A stretch of DNA of 45,632 nt, from the NCBI GenBank assembly GCA_025463515.1, contig JAODAQ010000036.1:1-45632 (forward strand), in the 5' to 3' direction. Shown one piece after another: positions 32,322-39,769 of this stretch. Position 1 is the stretch's first letter. Each line of letters starts with the position of its first letter. The notes below the pieces were generated by a model. That model was given only the letters and a program-made list of their open reading frames with translations. It was not told where the DNA came from and did not search any database. The translations under genes and the position numbers were made by a program. This DNA is from Rhodoglobus sp. GTDB lineage: Bacteria; Actinomycetota; Actinomycetes; Actinomycetales; Microbacteriaceae.

Positions 32322-32879
32322 ATGGCTGAGAACAACGACATCCCCGCGATCCCGCTCCCGCCGTCCGCCGGCGGTGTGCCGCCCGTCGAGCCCACCCCGG
32401 CGACGCCGCCCGCCCCGCCAGCGCCGCCCGCCCAGCCGACACCGCCGTCCGTCCCCGGAGCACCCGAGCCGCTCCCGCCCGTGACCGCACCCCGCCCGGA
32501 CCCCTACGCCGCGCCCGGCGCCGCCCCGGACCCCTACGCCCAGCCGCAGGCGGGCTACTCCGCGCCGCCCGCCTACGCTCCCGGCCAGGCCTACGCCTAT
32601 GCCCCCGTTGCTGCGGGCCCGGCCCAGGGCCTGAGCATCACCTCGATGATCCTGGGCATCGCCTCCTTGGTGCTGGCCCTCGCCTCGCTCGGCTTCCTGC
32701 CGGCGGTCGGGGCGGTCATCACGGGCCACCTCGCCCAGCGCCGCCAGCCGTACGCGCGGCCGTTCTGGCTCGCCGGTCTCATCACCGGCTACATCGGGCT
32801 CGGCATCTCGGTCATCTGGGGATTGATCCTGATCGGCGCGTTCATCGTCGGTATCGCGACCAGCCCGTACGGCTACTAG
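32322..32879 (+). CDS. DUF4190-like membrane protein 4 with long Pro-rich N-terminus
   Basis: A 185-residue protein. Residues 1 to about 100 are Pro/Ala/Tyr-rich and probably disordered in the cytoplasm, with repeats such as RPDPYAAPGAAPDPYAQPQA and AYAPGQAYAYAP. The C-terminal part is the two-segment DUF4190-like module (SITSMILGIASLVLALASLG, VGAVITGHLAQRRQPYARPF, then a hydrophobic end). Its stop overlaps the convergent methyltransferase gene by 4 nt. Confidence 0.85.
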   Translation: MAENNDIPAIPLPPSAGGVPPVEPTPATPPAPPAPPAQPTPPSVPGAPEPLPPVTAPRPDPYAAPGAAPDPYAQPQAGYSAPPAYAPGQAYAYAPVAAGPAQGLSITSMILGIASLVLALASLGFLPAVGAVITGHLAQRRQPYARPFWLAGLITGYIGLGISVIWGLILIGAFIVGIATSPYGY

Positions 32880-34060
32880 GCCCCGGCCACCCGCTCCACC
32901 AGAAGGGCCCTGCGACGGTCGCCGATCCTCGTGAGGATCAGCGTCCCGCTCTCGGGGCCCTTCGGCGCGAGTGCGGTGCGGAACACCGCGGGGTCGATGT
33001 CGACGCCGCGCTTCTTGATCTCGACGGTGCCGATCTGCCGCGCCGCGAGGGCCCGCTTGATCGCCTTCTTGTCGAGCGGCAGCTCTTCCACCACGCGGAA
33101 GCACGCCGCGAACGGCGTCGTGACCGCGGCGTCCGCCGTGACGTAGGCGATGCTCGGCTCGAGCATGCGGCCGCCGAGCGTCCGAGCGAGGTCGCCGATC
33201 AGGCGGGCCCGGATGACCGCGCCGTCGGGCTCGTAGACGTACTCCCCGAGGGTGCCGGAAGGGGCGTCCTCGCTGTCTTCCGCGGCGACCATCTCGGCCG
33301 AGCCATGCTCTCCGACGACGAGCGCCGCCCTGCGCACCCCGGGCCGCGCGAGTGCGCCGAACCAGACCCCCAGCTCGACGACCTCCCGGTCGACCGACAC
33401 CCACTGGGCCTCGGCGGCGTCGGGGATGAGGTCGCGGTCGATGCCCGGCCCGAGCTTCACGCCGGTCGGCAGGCGCGCCGCGAGGCCGAAGGCGAAATCG
33501 AGCGAGGGCGACCAGTCGGCCGGGTTCTTGAGGCGCTTGGCGCCGTCGCGGCGGGCGGGGTCGAGGTAGACGCCGTCGACCCCGGAGAGGTCGAAGGCCT
33601 CGGCATCCGCGTGCTCGACGCGGGCGTTCGACCACGACGCGAGGTTGTACGCGGCGACTGCGGCGGTCACCTCGTCGCGCTCCACCGCCGTGACCTCGAG
33701 GTCGAGCGCGGCGATGGCGAGGGCATCCGCGCCGATCCCGCACCCCAGATCGGCGATCCAGCCCAGGCCCGCGCGCTGGAACCGGCCCGCGTGCTGCGCG
33801 GCCACGCTCAGCCGGGTCGCCTGTTCGAGGCCCGCCTCGGTGAAGAGCATGGATGCCGCGAACGGCCCGAACTTCGCGACGGCCTTCGCCCGCAGCCGGG
33901 CCTGGCTCATGACAGCGGCCACGAGCGCAGGGGAGTGGCCGGCCTTGCGCAAGTCGGCGACGCTGCGCACGACGTCGGCCGACGACTCCCACGCGGGCAG
34001 CGAGTCGAGCAGGGTCAGCCCGCCGGGCGAGAGCAGCTCTCGGAGTTCGGCCTGGTCCAT
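32876..34060 (-). CDS. SAM-dependent methyltransferase with C-terminal THUMP-like domain
   Basis: A 394-residue predicted class I methyltransferase. The SAM-binding motif IADLGCGIGADALAIAAL is at about 132-149, the acidic motif II-like VTAVERDE follows, and VDGVYLDPARRDG resembles the DPPY-type catalytic loop. The C-terminal RQIGTVEIKKRGVDIDPAVF fits the THUMP-like domain found in such proteins; the substrate, perhaps RNA, is not known. I chose the ATG at 34060 because the 31 upstream codons overlap the CIRCE region, and TACGGT lies 6 nt upstream as a leaderless -10. Confidence 0.87.
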   Translation of the reverse strand: MDQAELRELLSPGGLTLLDSLPAWESSADVVRSVADLRKAGHSPALVAAVMSQARLRAKAVAKFGPFAASMLFTEAGLEQATRLSVAAQHAGRFQRAGLGWIADLGCGIGADALAIAALDLEVTAVERDEVTAAVAAYNLASWSNARVEHADAEAFDLSGVDGVYLDPARRDGAKRLKNPADWSPSLDFAFGLAARLPTGVKLGPGIDRDLIPDAAEAQWVSVDREVVELGVWFGALARPGVRRAALVVGEHGSAEMVAAEDSEDAPSGTLGEYVYEPDGAVIRARLIGDLARTLGGRMLEPSIAYVTADAAVTTPFAACFRVVEELPLDKKAIKRALAARQIGTVEIKKRGVDIDPAVFRTALAPKGPESGTLILTRIGDRRRALLVERVAGA

Positions 34061-34066
34061 GGGACA

Positions 34067-34072
34067 ACCGTA
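34067..34072 (-). promoter_or_regulatory. Putative leaderless -10 of the methyltransferase gene
   Basis: On the minus strand TACGGT ends 6 nt before the ATG at 34060. Its -35 region would overlap the first CIRCE element. Confidence 0.4.
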
Positions 34073-34076
34073 ATCG

Positions 34077-34103
34077 TTGGCACTCACATTGAACGAGTGC
34101 CAG
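34077..34103. promoter_or_regulatory. CIRCE element 1 (HrcA operator) upstream of groES
   Basis: TTGGCACTC (34077-34085), 9 nt, GAGTGCCAG (34095-34103): close to the CIRCE consensus TTAGCACTC-N9-GAGTGCTAA. It overlaps the groES -35. HrcA binding would repress groES outside heat shock. Confidence 0.88.
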
Positions 34104-34117
34104 CGAGGCTCTATAGT
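34089..34117 (+). promoter_or_regulatory. groES promoter
   Basis: TTGAAC (34089-34094) and TATAGT (34112-34117) with a 17-nt spacer, lying between and partly inside the two CIRCE elements. Start is expected near 34124. Confidence 0.75.
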
Positions 34118-34121
34118 TGAT

Positions 34122-34148
34122 CTGGCACTCTCACAAGGAGTGTGCCAA
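34122..34148. promoter_or_regulatory. CIRCE-like element 2 at the groES transcription start
   Basis: CTGGCACTC (34122-34130), 9 nt, GTGTGCCAA (34140-34148): two mismatches from perfect symmetry. It would lie at the start of the transcript. Confidence 0.7.
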
Positions 34149-34180
34149 CCCATAGATTTAGCTTTAGAAAGAGGTCAACC

Positions 34181-34477
34181 GTGTCGGTGTCCATCAAGCC
34201 GCTCGAGGATCGAATTGTCATCAAGCAGGTCGAGGCCGAGACGACCACTGCGTCGGGTCTCGTCATCCCCGACACTGCCAAGGAGAAGCCCCAGGAGGGC
34301 GAGGTCGTGGCTGTAGGCCCCGGTCGCATCGACGACAACGGCAACCGCATCCCGCTCGACATCGCTGTCGGTGACAAGGTCATCTACTCCAAGTACGGCG
34401 GCACCGAGGTGAAGTACGGCGGCGAGGACCTTCTGGTGCTCTCCGCCCGCGACGTCCTCGCGGTGGTCGTGCGCTAA
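34181..34477 (+). CDS. groES: Co-chaperonin GroES
   Basis: The 10-kDa lid of the GroEL folding chamber. The GTG at 34181 gives 98 residues, the normal length: [20 protein letters not shown], the mobile loop [20 protein letters not shown] and the closing [28 protein letters not shown] is the ribosome site. The open frame extends 13 codons upstream into the CIRCE region and is not used. groEL is not adjacent; a RarD gene follows. Confidence 0.96.
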   Translation: MSVSIKPLEDRIVIKQVEAETTTASGLVIPDTAKEKPQEGEVVAVGPGRIDDNGNRIPLDIAVGDKVIYSKYGGTEVKYGGEDLLVLSARDVLAVVVR

Positions 34478-34488
34478 CTACTTACTGC

Positions 34489-34524
34489 CAAAGGCCCCGG
34501 TGATTTCGGTCACCGGGGCTTTTG
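34489..34524 (+). terminator. Rho-independent terminator after groES
   Basis: GCCCCGGTGA (34494-34503) and TCACCGGGGC (34510-34519) with a 6-nt loop, followed by TTTT, and flanked by CAAAG and CTTTTG. Confidence 0.88.
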
Positions 34525-34540
34525 CCGTTAAGCGCGCCCC

Positions 34541-34546
34541 TAGGCT
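34541..34546 (+). promoter_or_regulatory. Putative leaderless -10 of rarD
   Basis: TAGGCT ends 7 nt before the GTG at 34554, 17 nt after the groES terminator. Confidence 0.5.
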
Positions 34547-34553
34547 GACTGAA

Positions 34554-35492
34554 GTGACTACGCCAGCCCACGACAGGCCCTCGGGCTCCGGCATCGCCTT
34601 CGCTGCGGTCGCGTACGTGCTCTGGGGCTTCCTCCCGGTGCTGTTCTTCGCGCTGCGGGAGTCGAGCGCGGTCGAGATCGTCGCCTGGCGCATCGTGCTG
34701 TCGCTCGTGTTCTGCGCGCTGCTCATCACGGTCACGCGCAGCTGGCCCAAGCTCGTGGCCATCCTCCGCGATCGCAGGACGATGCTCGCCCTCTCCCTCG
34801 CGGCCGTGTTCATCCTCGTCAACTGGTCGGTGTACGTCTTCGCGAGCGTGAGCGGGCACGTCGTCGAGGCGTCACTGGGATACTTCACCAACCCGATCGT
34901 CACGGTGCTGCTCGGCGTGATCGTGCTGCGGGAGCGCCTGCGGCCCCTGCAGTGGACCGCCCTCGCCGTGAGCGCTATCGCGGTGCTGGTCATCGCGATC
35001 GGGTACGGCTCCTTCCCGTGGATCGCCCTCACCCTCGCCTTCAGCTTCGGCTTCTACGGTCTCGTGAAGAAGCGAGTGGGCCCCACCGCCGACGCGGTGA
35101 GCGGGCTCACCATCGAGACCGCTGTCCTCGTGCCGGCGGCGGCGGTCGTGCTCGTCGTCATCGCGGCGACCTCCGGGCTCTCCTTCGGCCAGCTCGGCAC
35201 CGGCCACGCGCTGCTCACCCTCTCGCTCGGGGTCGCGACCGCGGTGCCGCTCATCCTGTTCGCGGCCGCCGCTCGCCGCCTCCCGCTCATCTACATCGGG
35301 CTCGCCCAGTACATCGCCCCGATCCTGCAGCTCATCGTCGGAGTCGTCGTGCTGCACGAGGCGATGCCCCCGGAGCGCTGGGTGGGGTTCGGCGTGGTCT
35401 GGCTCGCGCTGATCATCCTCACTGTCGACATGCTCCGGCACGCGAACCGGCAGCGGGGCGCCGCGCTGCCGGAGGCGACGGGCGCGCCATAG
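34554..35492 (+). CDS. rarD: EamA-family permease, RarD-like
   Basis: A 312-residue membrane protein with about ten hydrophobic segments in two EamA halves. The N-terminal GIAFAAVAYVLWGFLPVLFF, EIVAWRIVLSL, NWSVYVFASVSGHVVEASLG and GYFTNPIVTVLLGV are RarD features. The substrate is not known; RarD was named for a chloramphenicol-sensitive phenotype in other bacteria. The GTG start at 34554 is preferred over the longer frame from 34500, which would begin in the terminator. Confidence 0.88.
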   Translation: MTTPAHDRPSGSGIAFAAVAYVLWGFLPVLFFALRESSAVEIVAWRIVLSLVFCALLITVTRSWPKLVAILRDRRTMLALSLAAVFILVNWSVYVFASVSGHVVEASLGYFTNPIVTVLLGVIVLRERLRPLQWTALAVSAIAVLVIAIGYGSFPWIALTLAFSFGFYGLVKKRVGPTADAVSGLTIETAVLVPAAAVVLVVIAATSGLSFGQLGTGHALLTLSLGVATAVPLILFAAAARRLPLIYIGLAQYIAPILQLIVGVVVLHEAMPPERWVGFGVVWLALIILTVDMLRHANRQRGAALPEATGAP

Positions 35493-35515
35493 TCCCGCGT
35501 CCAGCGGCCCGCGGG

Positions 35516-35521
35516 TAGCCT
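35516..35521 (+). promoter_or_regulatory. Putative leaderless -10 of the first binding-protein gene
   Basis: TAGCCT ends 7 nt before the GTG at 35529. Confidence 0.45.
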
Positions 35522-35528
35522 GTGCTGC

Positions 35529-36773
35529 GTGCGTCTGCCCGTCCTTGCTGCCCTCGCGACGGTGGCCCTCCTCGCCGGATGCACGACCGCGACTCCCGCG
35601 CCGCACCCGAGCACCCCGGTGTCGGCGGCCCCGAAGCCCGGTGACGGCGTCCTGCGGGTCGGCACCCTGTTCCCGACGAGCGGAGCGGCCTCGTACCTCG
35701 GCCCCGCCCTCGCCGCGGGCGCGGCCCTCGCGGTCGCCGACCTCAACGCGGCGGGCGGCGTCGGCGGCCACCCCGTCGAGCTCGTCGCGCGCGACTCGGG
35801 GGATGCCGCGACGACGACGCTCGAGACGTCCTTCGCCGACCTCGTCGCGCAGGGTGTGGATGTCGTGATCGGCCCGGCCTCCTCGCTGCTGGCCGCGCGG
35901 CTGATCCCGCTGGCCGCTGAGGCGGGCATCCCGGTCATCTCGCCTGCCGCCACCTTCCCCGACCTCACGACCGCCGACGACGACGGGTACTTCTTCCGCA
36001 CGATCGCCGCGTACGGCCACCAGGGCCTCGCGCTCGGGCAGGTGCTCTCGGAGAAGGGGCCCGCGAAGGTCGCGCTCCTCTATATCGACGACGAGTTCGG
36101 CCGCTCGCTCGCCCCGACGCTCACGGACGGGCTCGACGAGCACGGCAGCACCCTCGTGCTCTCGCAGGCCATCCCGCCCGGGACCACCGACCTGTCGATC
36201 ACCATCGACCAGCTCAAGCAGGCGGCGCCGGATGCCGTCGTCCTCGGCTCCACGTACGCCTCCGTCGACGAGACCAAGGCGCTCATCACCGCGGTGATCG
36301 GCGCGGGCTACGGCGGGGCGAAGCTGTGGCTGACCACGCAGAACACCGGGGACTACTCGCAGGCGCTGCCGATCGGCACGCTCGCGGGAGTGAACGGCGT
36401 CATCGAGGGCTACCCGGCCGACGACGGGCTCATCGCCCGGCTCAAGACCGTCGACGCGTCGCTCGGGGCCTTCCACTACGCACCCGAGTCCTACGACGCG
36501 GTGGTCCTCGCGGGGCTCGCGGCCGAGCAGTCGGGCGACGACGGCGCCGCGATCGCGGGGTCCCTCACGGACGTCTCGGTCGGCGGCCTCAAGTGCGGGA
36601 GCTTCGCCGAATGCCTCCCGGCGCTCCAGGCAGGGGACAACGTGGATTACGATGGAGTGTCCGGACCGCTGAATTTCACCCCTGAGGGTGACGTCTCGCC
36701 CGCGTACTACGGCCTCTACGCCTACGACGGCGAGAACAGGTTCGTGTTCGGACGAGGAGTGCTCGCCGGCTGA
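35529..36773 (+). CDS. ABC transporter substrate-binding lipoprotein 1 (HAAT family)
   Basis: A 414-residue lipoprotein with lipobox LLAGC (Cys18) and a Leu/Ile/Val-type periplasmic-binding fold: LRVGTLFPTSGAASYLGPAL, AGAALAVADLNAAGGVGGHP, a VIGPASSLLAARLIP loop and a PVISPAATF strand. It contains the two-cysteine segment LKCGSFAECLPALQAG near the C-terminus, seen in some family members. It is the most diverged of the three tandem binding proteins. The substrate could be branched-chain amino acids, urea or an amide; sequence alone does not decide. It faces livFGMH, which probably provides the channel. Confidence 0.88.
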   Translation: MRLPVLAALATVALLAGCTTATPAPHPSTPVSAAPKPGDGVLRVGTLFPTSGAASYLGPALAAGAALAVADLNAAGGVGGHPVELVARDSGDAATTTLETSFADLVAQGVDVVIGPASSLLAARLIPLAAEAGIPVISPAATFPDLTTADDDGYFFRTIAAYGHQGLALGQVLSEKGPAKVALLYIDDEFGRSLAPTLTDGLDEHGSTLVLSQAIPPGTTDLSITIDQLKQAAPDAVVLGSTYASVDETKALITAVIGAGYGGAKLWLTTQNTGDYSQALPIGTLAGVNGVIEGYPADDGLIARLKTVDASLGAFHYAPESYDAVVLAGLAAEQSGDDGAAIAGSLTDVSVGGLKCGSFAECLPALQAGDNVDYDGVSGPLNFTPEGDVSPAYYGLYAYDGENRFVFGRGVLAG

Positions 36774-36802
36774 TCCGGGTGCCTCGAACTCAGGAGGAGA
36801 CC

Positions 36803-38032
36803 ATGACGTCCCGAACCGTCTTCCCGGGTGCCGCTGCCGCGGTCGCCCTACTGCTCGTACTCACGGGCTGCACGCCCGAGGCACCGGAGCCCACAGTCGC
36901 CCCGGTCGATCGCGCGCCGCTGGACCTCTCGGTCGGCACCCTGCTGCCCGCGACCGGCACCCTGGCCGCCTTCGGTCCCTCGGCCGTGGCCGCTGCCGAG
37001 CTCGCGGCAGGCGACATCAACAACGCCGACGCGGGCATCACCGTCACGATCACGAGCGCGGACTCCGGTGACGCCACGACCGACACCTCGATCGCCTCGA
37101 CCACCACGCTGCTCGACGGCGGCGCCTCCGTCATCGTCGGGGCGCTCTCCGACAACGTCTCGCGCAAGGTGCTCGACCAGATCGTCTCGGCCGGCGCCGT
37201 CGAGATCTCCCCGGGCAACACCTCCACCGACTTCACGCGCGCCGCCGACCACGACCTCTACTGGCGCACGGCGCCCTCGTGCGTGCTCGAGGGCGACGCG
37301 ATGGGCAAGCAGATCGCCGCGGACGGCGTGACGACGCTCGGTGTCGTCTACGAGTCCGGATTCTGCGAGCCGGGGCTGCCCGAGGCACTCTCCGCCGCGT
37401 TCGAGCGGGCCGGCGGAACAATCACGGCCTCGGTTCCCTACACGGCGGGAGCCGCCGACCTGAGCGCGCAGGTCACCACCGCCATCGCGGACAAGCCCGA
37501 GGCAGTCGTCGTGGTCGGGAGCAAGGGCGCACAGGCATCCGTGCCCTCGCTCGCCGCCGCCAAGTACGACGGCTCGCACCTCTACTTCGTGGGCCTCGGG
37601 ATCGGCAACCACAGCGCGGACATCCCGGCGGGCACGATCACGGGCTCGATCGCGAGCATGCCGGGCCTCGACATCTCCAAGCTCGGCGACTTCACGGACC
37701 GCCTGCTCGACATCAACCCCGCCCTCACCGACTTCAGCTACGCGGCCGAGTCGTACGACGCCGTCGTGCTCGCGGCGCTCGCGGCGCTCGCCGCCAACTC
37801 GACGAAGGGCGCCGACATCGCCTCGAGCCTGCGAGAGGTCTCCGGGGGCGAGGGCAAGGGCACGAAGGCCACCGATTTCGCGTCGGCGGCCAAGGTGATC
37901 CTCGCCGGCGGCGTGGTGGACTACGACGGGATCTCGGGCGAGATCACCTTCGACGCGAAGGGCGACCCGCAGGGGGCCGTGATCGGGATGTACCGCTACG
38001 GCAAGGACAATGCTTTCGAGCGCATCAATTGA
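36803..38032 (+). CDS. ABC transporter substrate-binding lipoprotein 2 (HAAT family)
   Basis: A 409-residue lipoprotein with lipobox VLTGC (Cys23). The fold motifs LSVGTLLPATGTLAAFGPSA, AAELAAGDINNADAGI, VIVGALSDNVSRKVLDQIV and DLYWRTAPSCVLEGDAMGK are clear. It is closely related to the next gene (both have TDFTDRLL-type, INP.LTD.SYAAESYDAV and KATDFASAA segments). The ATG at 36803 has AGGAGG (36792-36797) upstream; an ATG-like start at 36779 lacks a ribosome site. Unique cysteines (CVLEG and FCEPG) may form a disulfide. Confidence 0.88.
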   Translation: MTSRTVFPGAAAAVALLLVLTGCTPEAPEPTVAPVDRAPLDLSVGTLLPATGTLAAFGPSAVAAAELAAGDINNADAGITVTITSADSGDATTDTSIASTTTLLDGGASVIVGALSDNVSRKVLDQIVSAGAVEISPGNTSTDFTRAADHDLYWRTAPSCVLEGDAMGKQIAADGVTTLGVVYESGFCEPGLPEALSAAFERAGGTITASVPYTAGAADLSAQVTTAIADKPEAVVVVGSKGAQASVPSLAAAKYDGSHLYFVGLGIGNHSADIPAGTITGSIASMPGLDISKLGDFTDRLLDINPALTDFSYAAESYDAVVLAALAALAANSTKGADIASSLREVSGGEGKGTKATDFASAAKVILAGGVVDYDGISGEITFDAKGDPQGAVIGMYRYGKDNAFERIN

Positions 38033-38080
38033 TGCAAGGTAACGATCTCGCCCATGTTACGTGGCTGTAACACGTACGTA

Positions 38081-38109
38081 TTGTGAAAGACGCGGGCTCC
38101 CCGTAACTT
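38081..38109 (+). promoter_or_regulatory. Putative promoter of the third binding-protein gene
   Basis: TTGTGA (38081-38086) and TAACTT (38104-38109) with a 17-nt gap. A perfect TTGACA at 38108-38113 overlaps the -10, followed 17 nt later by ACTGCT, and is an alternative -35. Just upstream TACGTG (38058-38063) and CACGTA (38071-38076) form a 6-bp inverted repeat that could bind a regulator. Confidence 0.45.
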
Positions 38110-38169
38110 GACAGGACAGCTTTGCGTCGCACTGCTGAATCCTCTACACATTCAATTGCAAGGAGCAAC

Positions 38170-39429
38170 ATGAGCGTATTCGTGAAGGCCACAGCCTCGC
38201 GCTCGCGGTCTCTCAAGTCGATCCTCGGTGGCATTGCCATCGTGGGCGCGAGCGCACTCGTCCTGAGTGGCTGCGCAGCACCGGCCGAGCCCGAGACCAG
38301 CGCGGGCCCCCGCGAACCCCTGACCCTCAAGATCGGCACGATCCTCCCGCAGTCGGGAACCCTGGCGTTCCTCGGCCCGCCCGAGGAGGCCGGTGTTGCG
38401 CTCGCAGTCAAGGACGTCAACGACGCCGACCTGGGTATCACCATCGATGTCGAGTACCGCGACTCCGGTGACACCACGACTGACACCGCCACCGTCTCCG
38501 TGACCGACCTCCTGTCGCTCGGTGTCTCGGCGATCGTCGGAGCTGCATCCTCGGGTGTCTCCAAGACGGTCATCGACCAGATCACCGGCGCTGGCGTCGT
38601 GGAGTTCTCCCCGGCGAACACCTCGATCGACTTCACCGACTACGCGGATGACGGCCTCTACTGGCGCACCGCCCCGTCGGACGTCCTCCAGGGCGAGGTC
38701 CTCGGCAACCTGGTTGCTGACGACGGCGTCGAGGCGCTCGGCATCATCGAGCTCAACGACTCCTACGGCACCGGCCTCTCGGCCAAGCTGAAGGAGACGT
38801 ACGAGGCCGCCGGTGGCAAGGTTGTCGCCGAGTCGCTGTTCAACACGGGTGACACCGTCTTCACCACGCAGATCTCGGAGGTGCTGGCGGCGAACCCCGA
38901 CGCCATCGCTCTCGTGACCTTCGACGAGGCGAAGATCATCGTCCCCGCGCTCCGTGGCGCCGGCTACGCCGGCCCGCTGTACTTCGTCGACGGAAACCTC
39001 GCTGACTACAGCGCGGACTTCGCCGCCGGTGCGCTCACGGACAGCAAGGGCACCCTCCCGGGCCTCGACGTCGGCACCCTCGGTGACTTCACCGACCGCC
39101 TGCTCGAGATCAACCCCGACCTGACCGACTACAGCTACGCCGCCGAGTCGTACGACGCAGTGATCCTCCTCGCCCTCGCGGCGCTGGCGGCCAACTCCGT
39201 CGACGGCAAGGACATCGCGTCCAAGCTGCAGGAAGTCTCCGGCGGTTCCGGCGATGGCAAGAAGGCGACCGACTTCGCGTCGGCCGCTCAGATCATCCTC
39301 GATGGTGGAGTCGTCGACTACGACGGCTACTCCGGCCCGGTCACGTTCGACGAGAACGGCGACCCGACCGAGGCCACGATCGGCATCTACCAGTACGGTG
39401 CAGACAACAAGTACACCCGCATCAACTAG
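38170..39429 (+). CDS. ABC transporter substrate-binding lipoprotein 3 (HAAT family), likely highly expressed
   Basis: A 419-residue lipoprotein with lipobox LSGC (Cys35) and the HAAT binding fold: LKIGTILPQSGTLAFLGPPE, EEAGVALAVKDVNDADLGIT, VGAASSGVSKTVIDQITGAG and FSPANTSIDFTDYADDGLYW. It is the nearest paralogue of binding protein 2. The ATG at 38170 follows AAGGAG (38160-38165); an upstream in-frame start at 38122 lacks a ribosome site. Its codon choice (many GGT, GTT, ATC, AAG) is like the ribosomal genes of this window rather than its neighbours, and a strong terminator follows, both suggesting high expression. Likely the main binding partner of LivFGMH. Confidence 0.9.
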   Translation: MSVFVKATASRSRSLKSILGGIAIVGASALVLSGCAAPAEPETSAGPREPLTLKIGTILPQSGTLAFLGPPEEAGVALAVKDVNDADLGITIDVEYRDSGDTTTDTATVSVTDLLSLGVSAIVGAASSGVSKTVIDQITGAGVVEFSPANTSIDFTDYADDGLYWRTAPSDVLQGEVLGNLVADDGVEALGIIELNDSYGTGLSAKLKETYEAAGGKVVAESLFNTGDTVFTTQISEVLAANPDAIALVTFDEAKIIVPALRGAGYAGPLYFVDGNLADYSADFAAGALTDSKGTLPGLDVGTLGDFTDRLLEINPDLTDYSYAAESYDAVILLALAALAANSVDGKDIASKLQEVSGGSGDGKKATDFASAAQIILDGGVVDYDGYSGPVTFDENGDPTEATIGIYQYGADNKYTRIN

Positions 39430-39447
39430 TCACTAGCTGACGCGACG

Positions 39448-39477
39448 AAGGGCCCCGGCTTCGGCCGGGGCCCTTTT
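39448..39477 (+). terminator. Terminator after the third binding-protein gene
   Basis: AAGGGCCCCGGC (39448-39459) and GCCGGGGCCCTT (39464-39475) enclose the very stable C(TTCG)G tetraloop and run into TTTT (39474-39477). Confidence 0.9.
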
Positions 39478-39507
39478 GCGTGCGCGGCCACTCTGCCTTG
39501 CCACCGG

Positions 39508-39558
39508 GTCGAGACTGCAGAAAGTGCGCGTCCCGCCCCCCTAGGCAGCACCTTTTGC
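39508..39558. repeat. Inverted repeat, family 3, copy 2
   Basis: GTCGAGACTGCAGAAAGTGC (39508-39527) is identical to 8570-8589. The opposite arm GCACCTTTTGC (39548-39558) pairs with GCAGAAAGTGC with two mismatches. The 340-bp gap from 39430 to 39769 holds this repeat, two terminators and a GC-rich stretch with the 10-bp unit AGCGGGCGGC repeated around 39641-39660; no gene is seen in it. Confidence 0.75.
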
Positions 39559-39724
39559 GCCCTGGATCGATTCAACCGGTCGGCGGATGCGCACGCCGCA
39601 CGGGGTGCGCACCTCGGTCGCGACACCTCGACGCAGCGGCAGCGGGCGGCAGCGGGCGGCAGCGCGGCTGGTGGGCGCGACGGGAGCGCTCCCAGAGGCC
39701 GCAGGACGGCCCGGGACACGCGAA

Positions 39725-39751
39725 GGGCCCCGGATGCAGCATCCGGGGCCC
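39725..39751 (-). terminator. Terminator of the livHMGF operon
   Basis: GGGCCCCGGATGC (39725-39737) and GCATCCGGGGCCC (39739-39751) form a perfect 13-bp palindrome around one base, 18 nt past the livF stop. Confidence 0.8.
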
Positions 39752-39769
39752 AGGGCGTTACAGCGGCTC

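Noticed and set aside
39559-39724. Possible gene or gene remnant in the gap between binding protein 3 and livF
   Set aside because: Open frames there are Arg/Ala-rich, lack ribosome sites and run through terminators and GC-rich tandem units.
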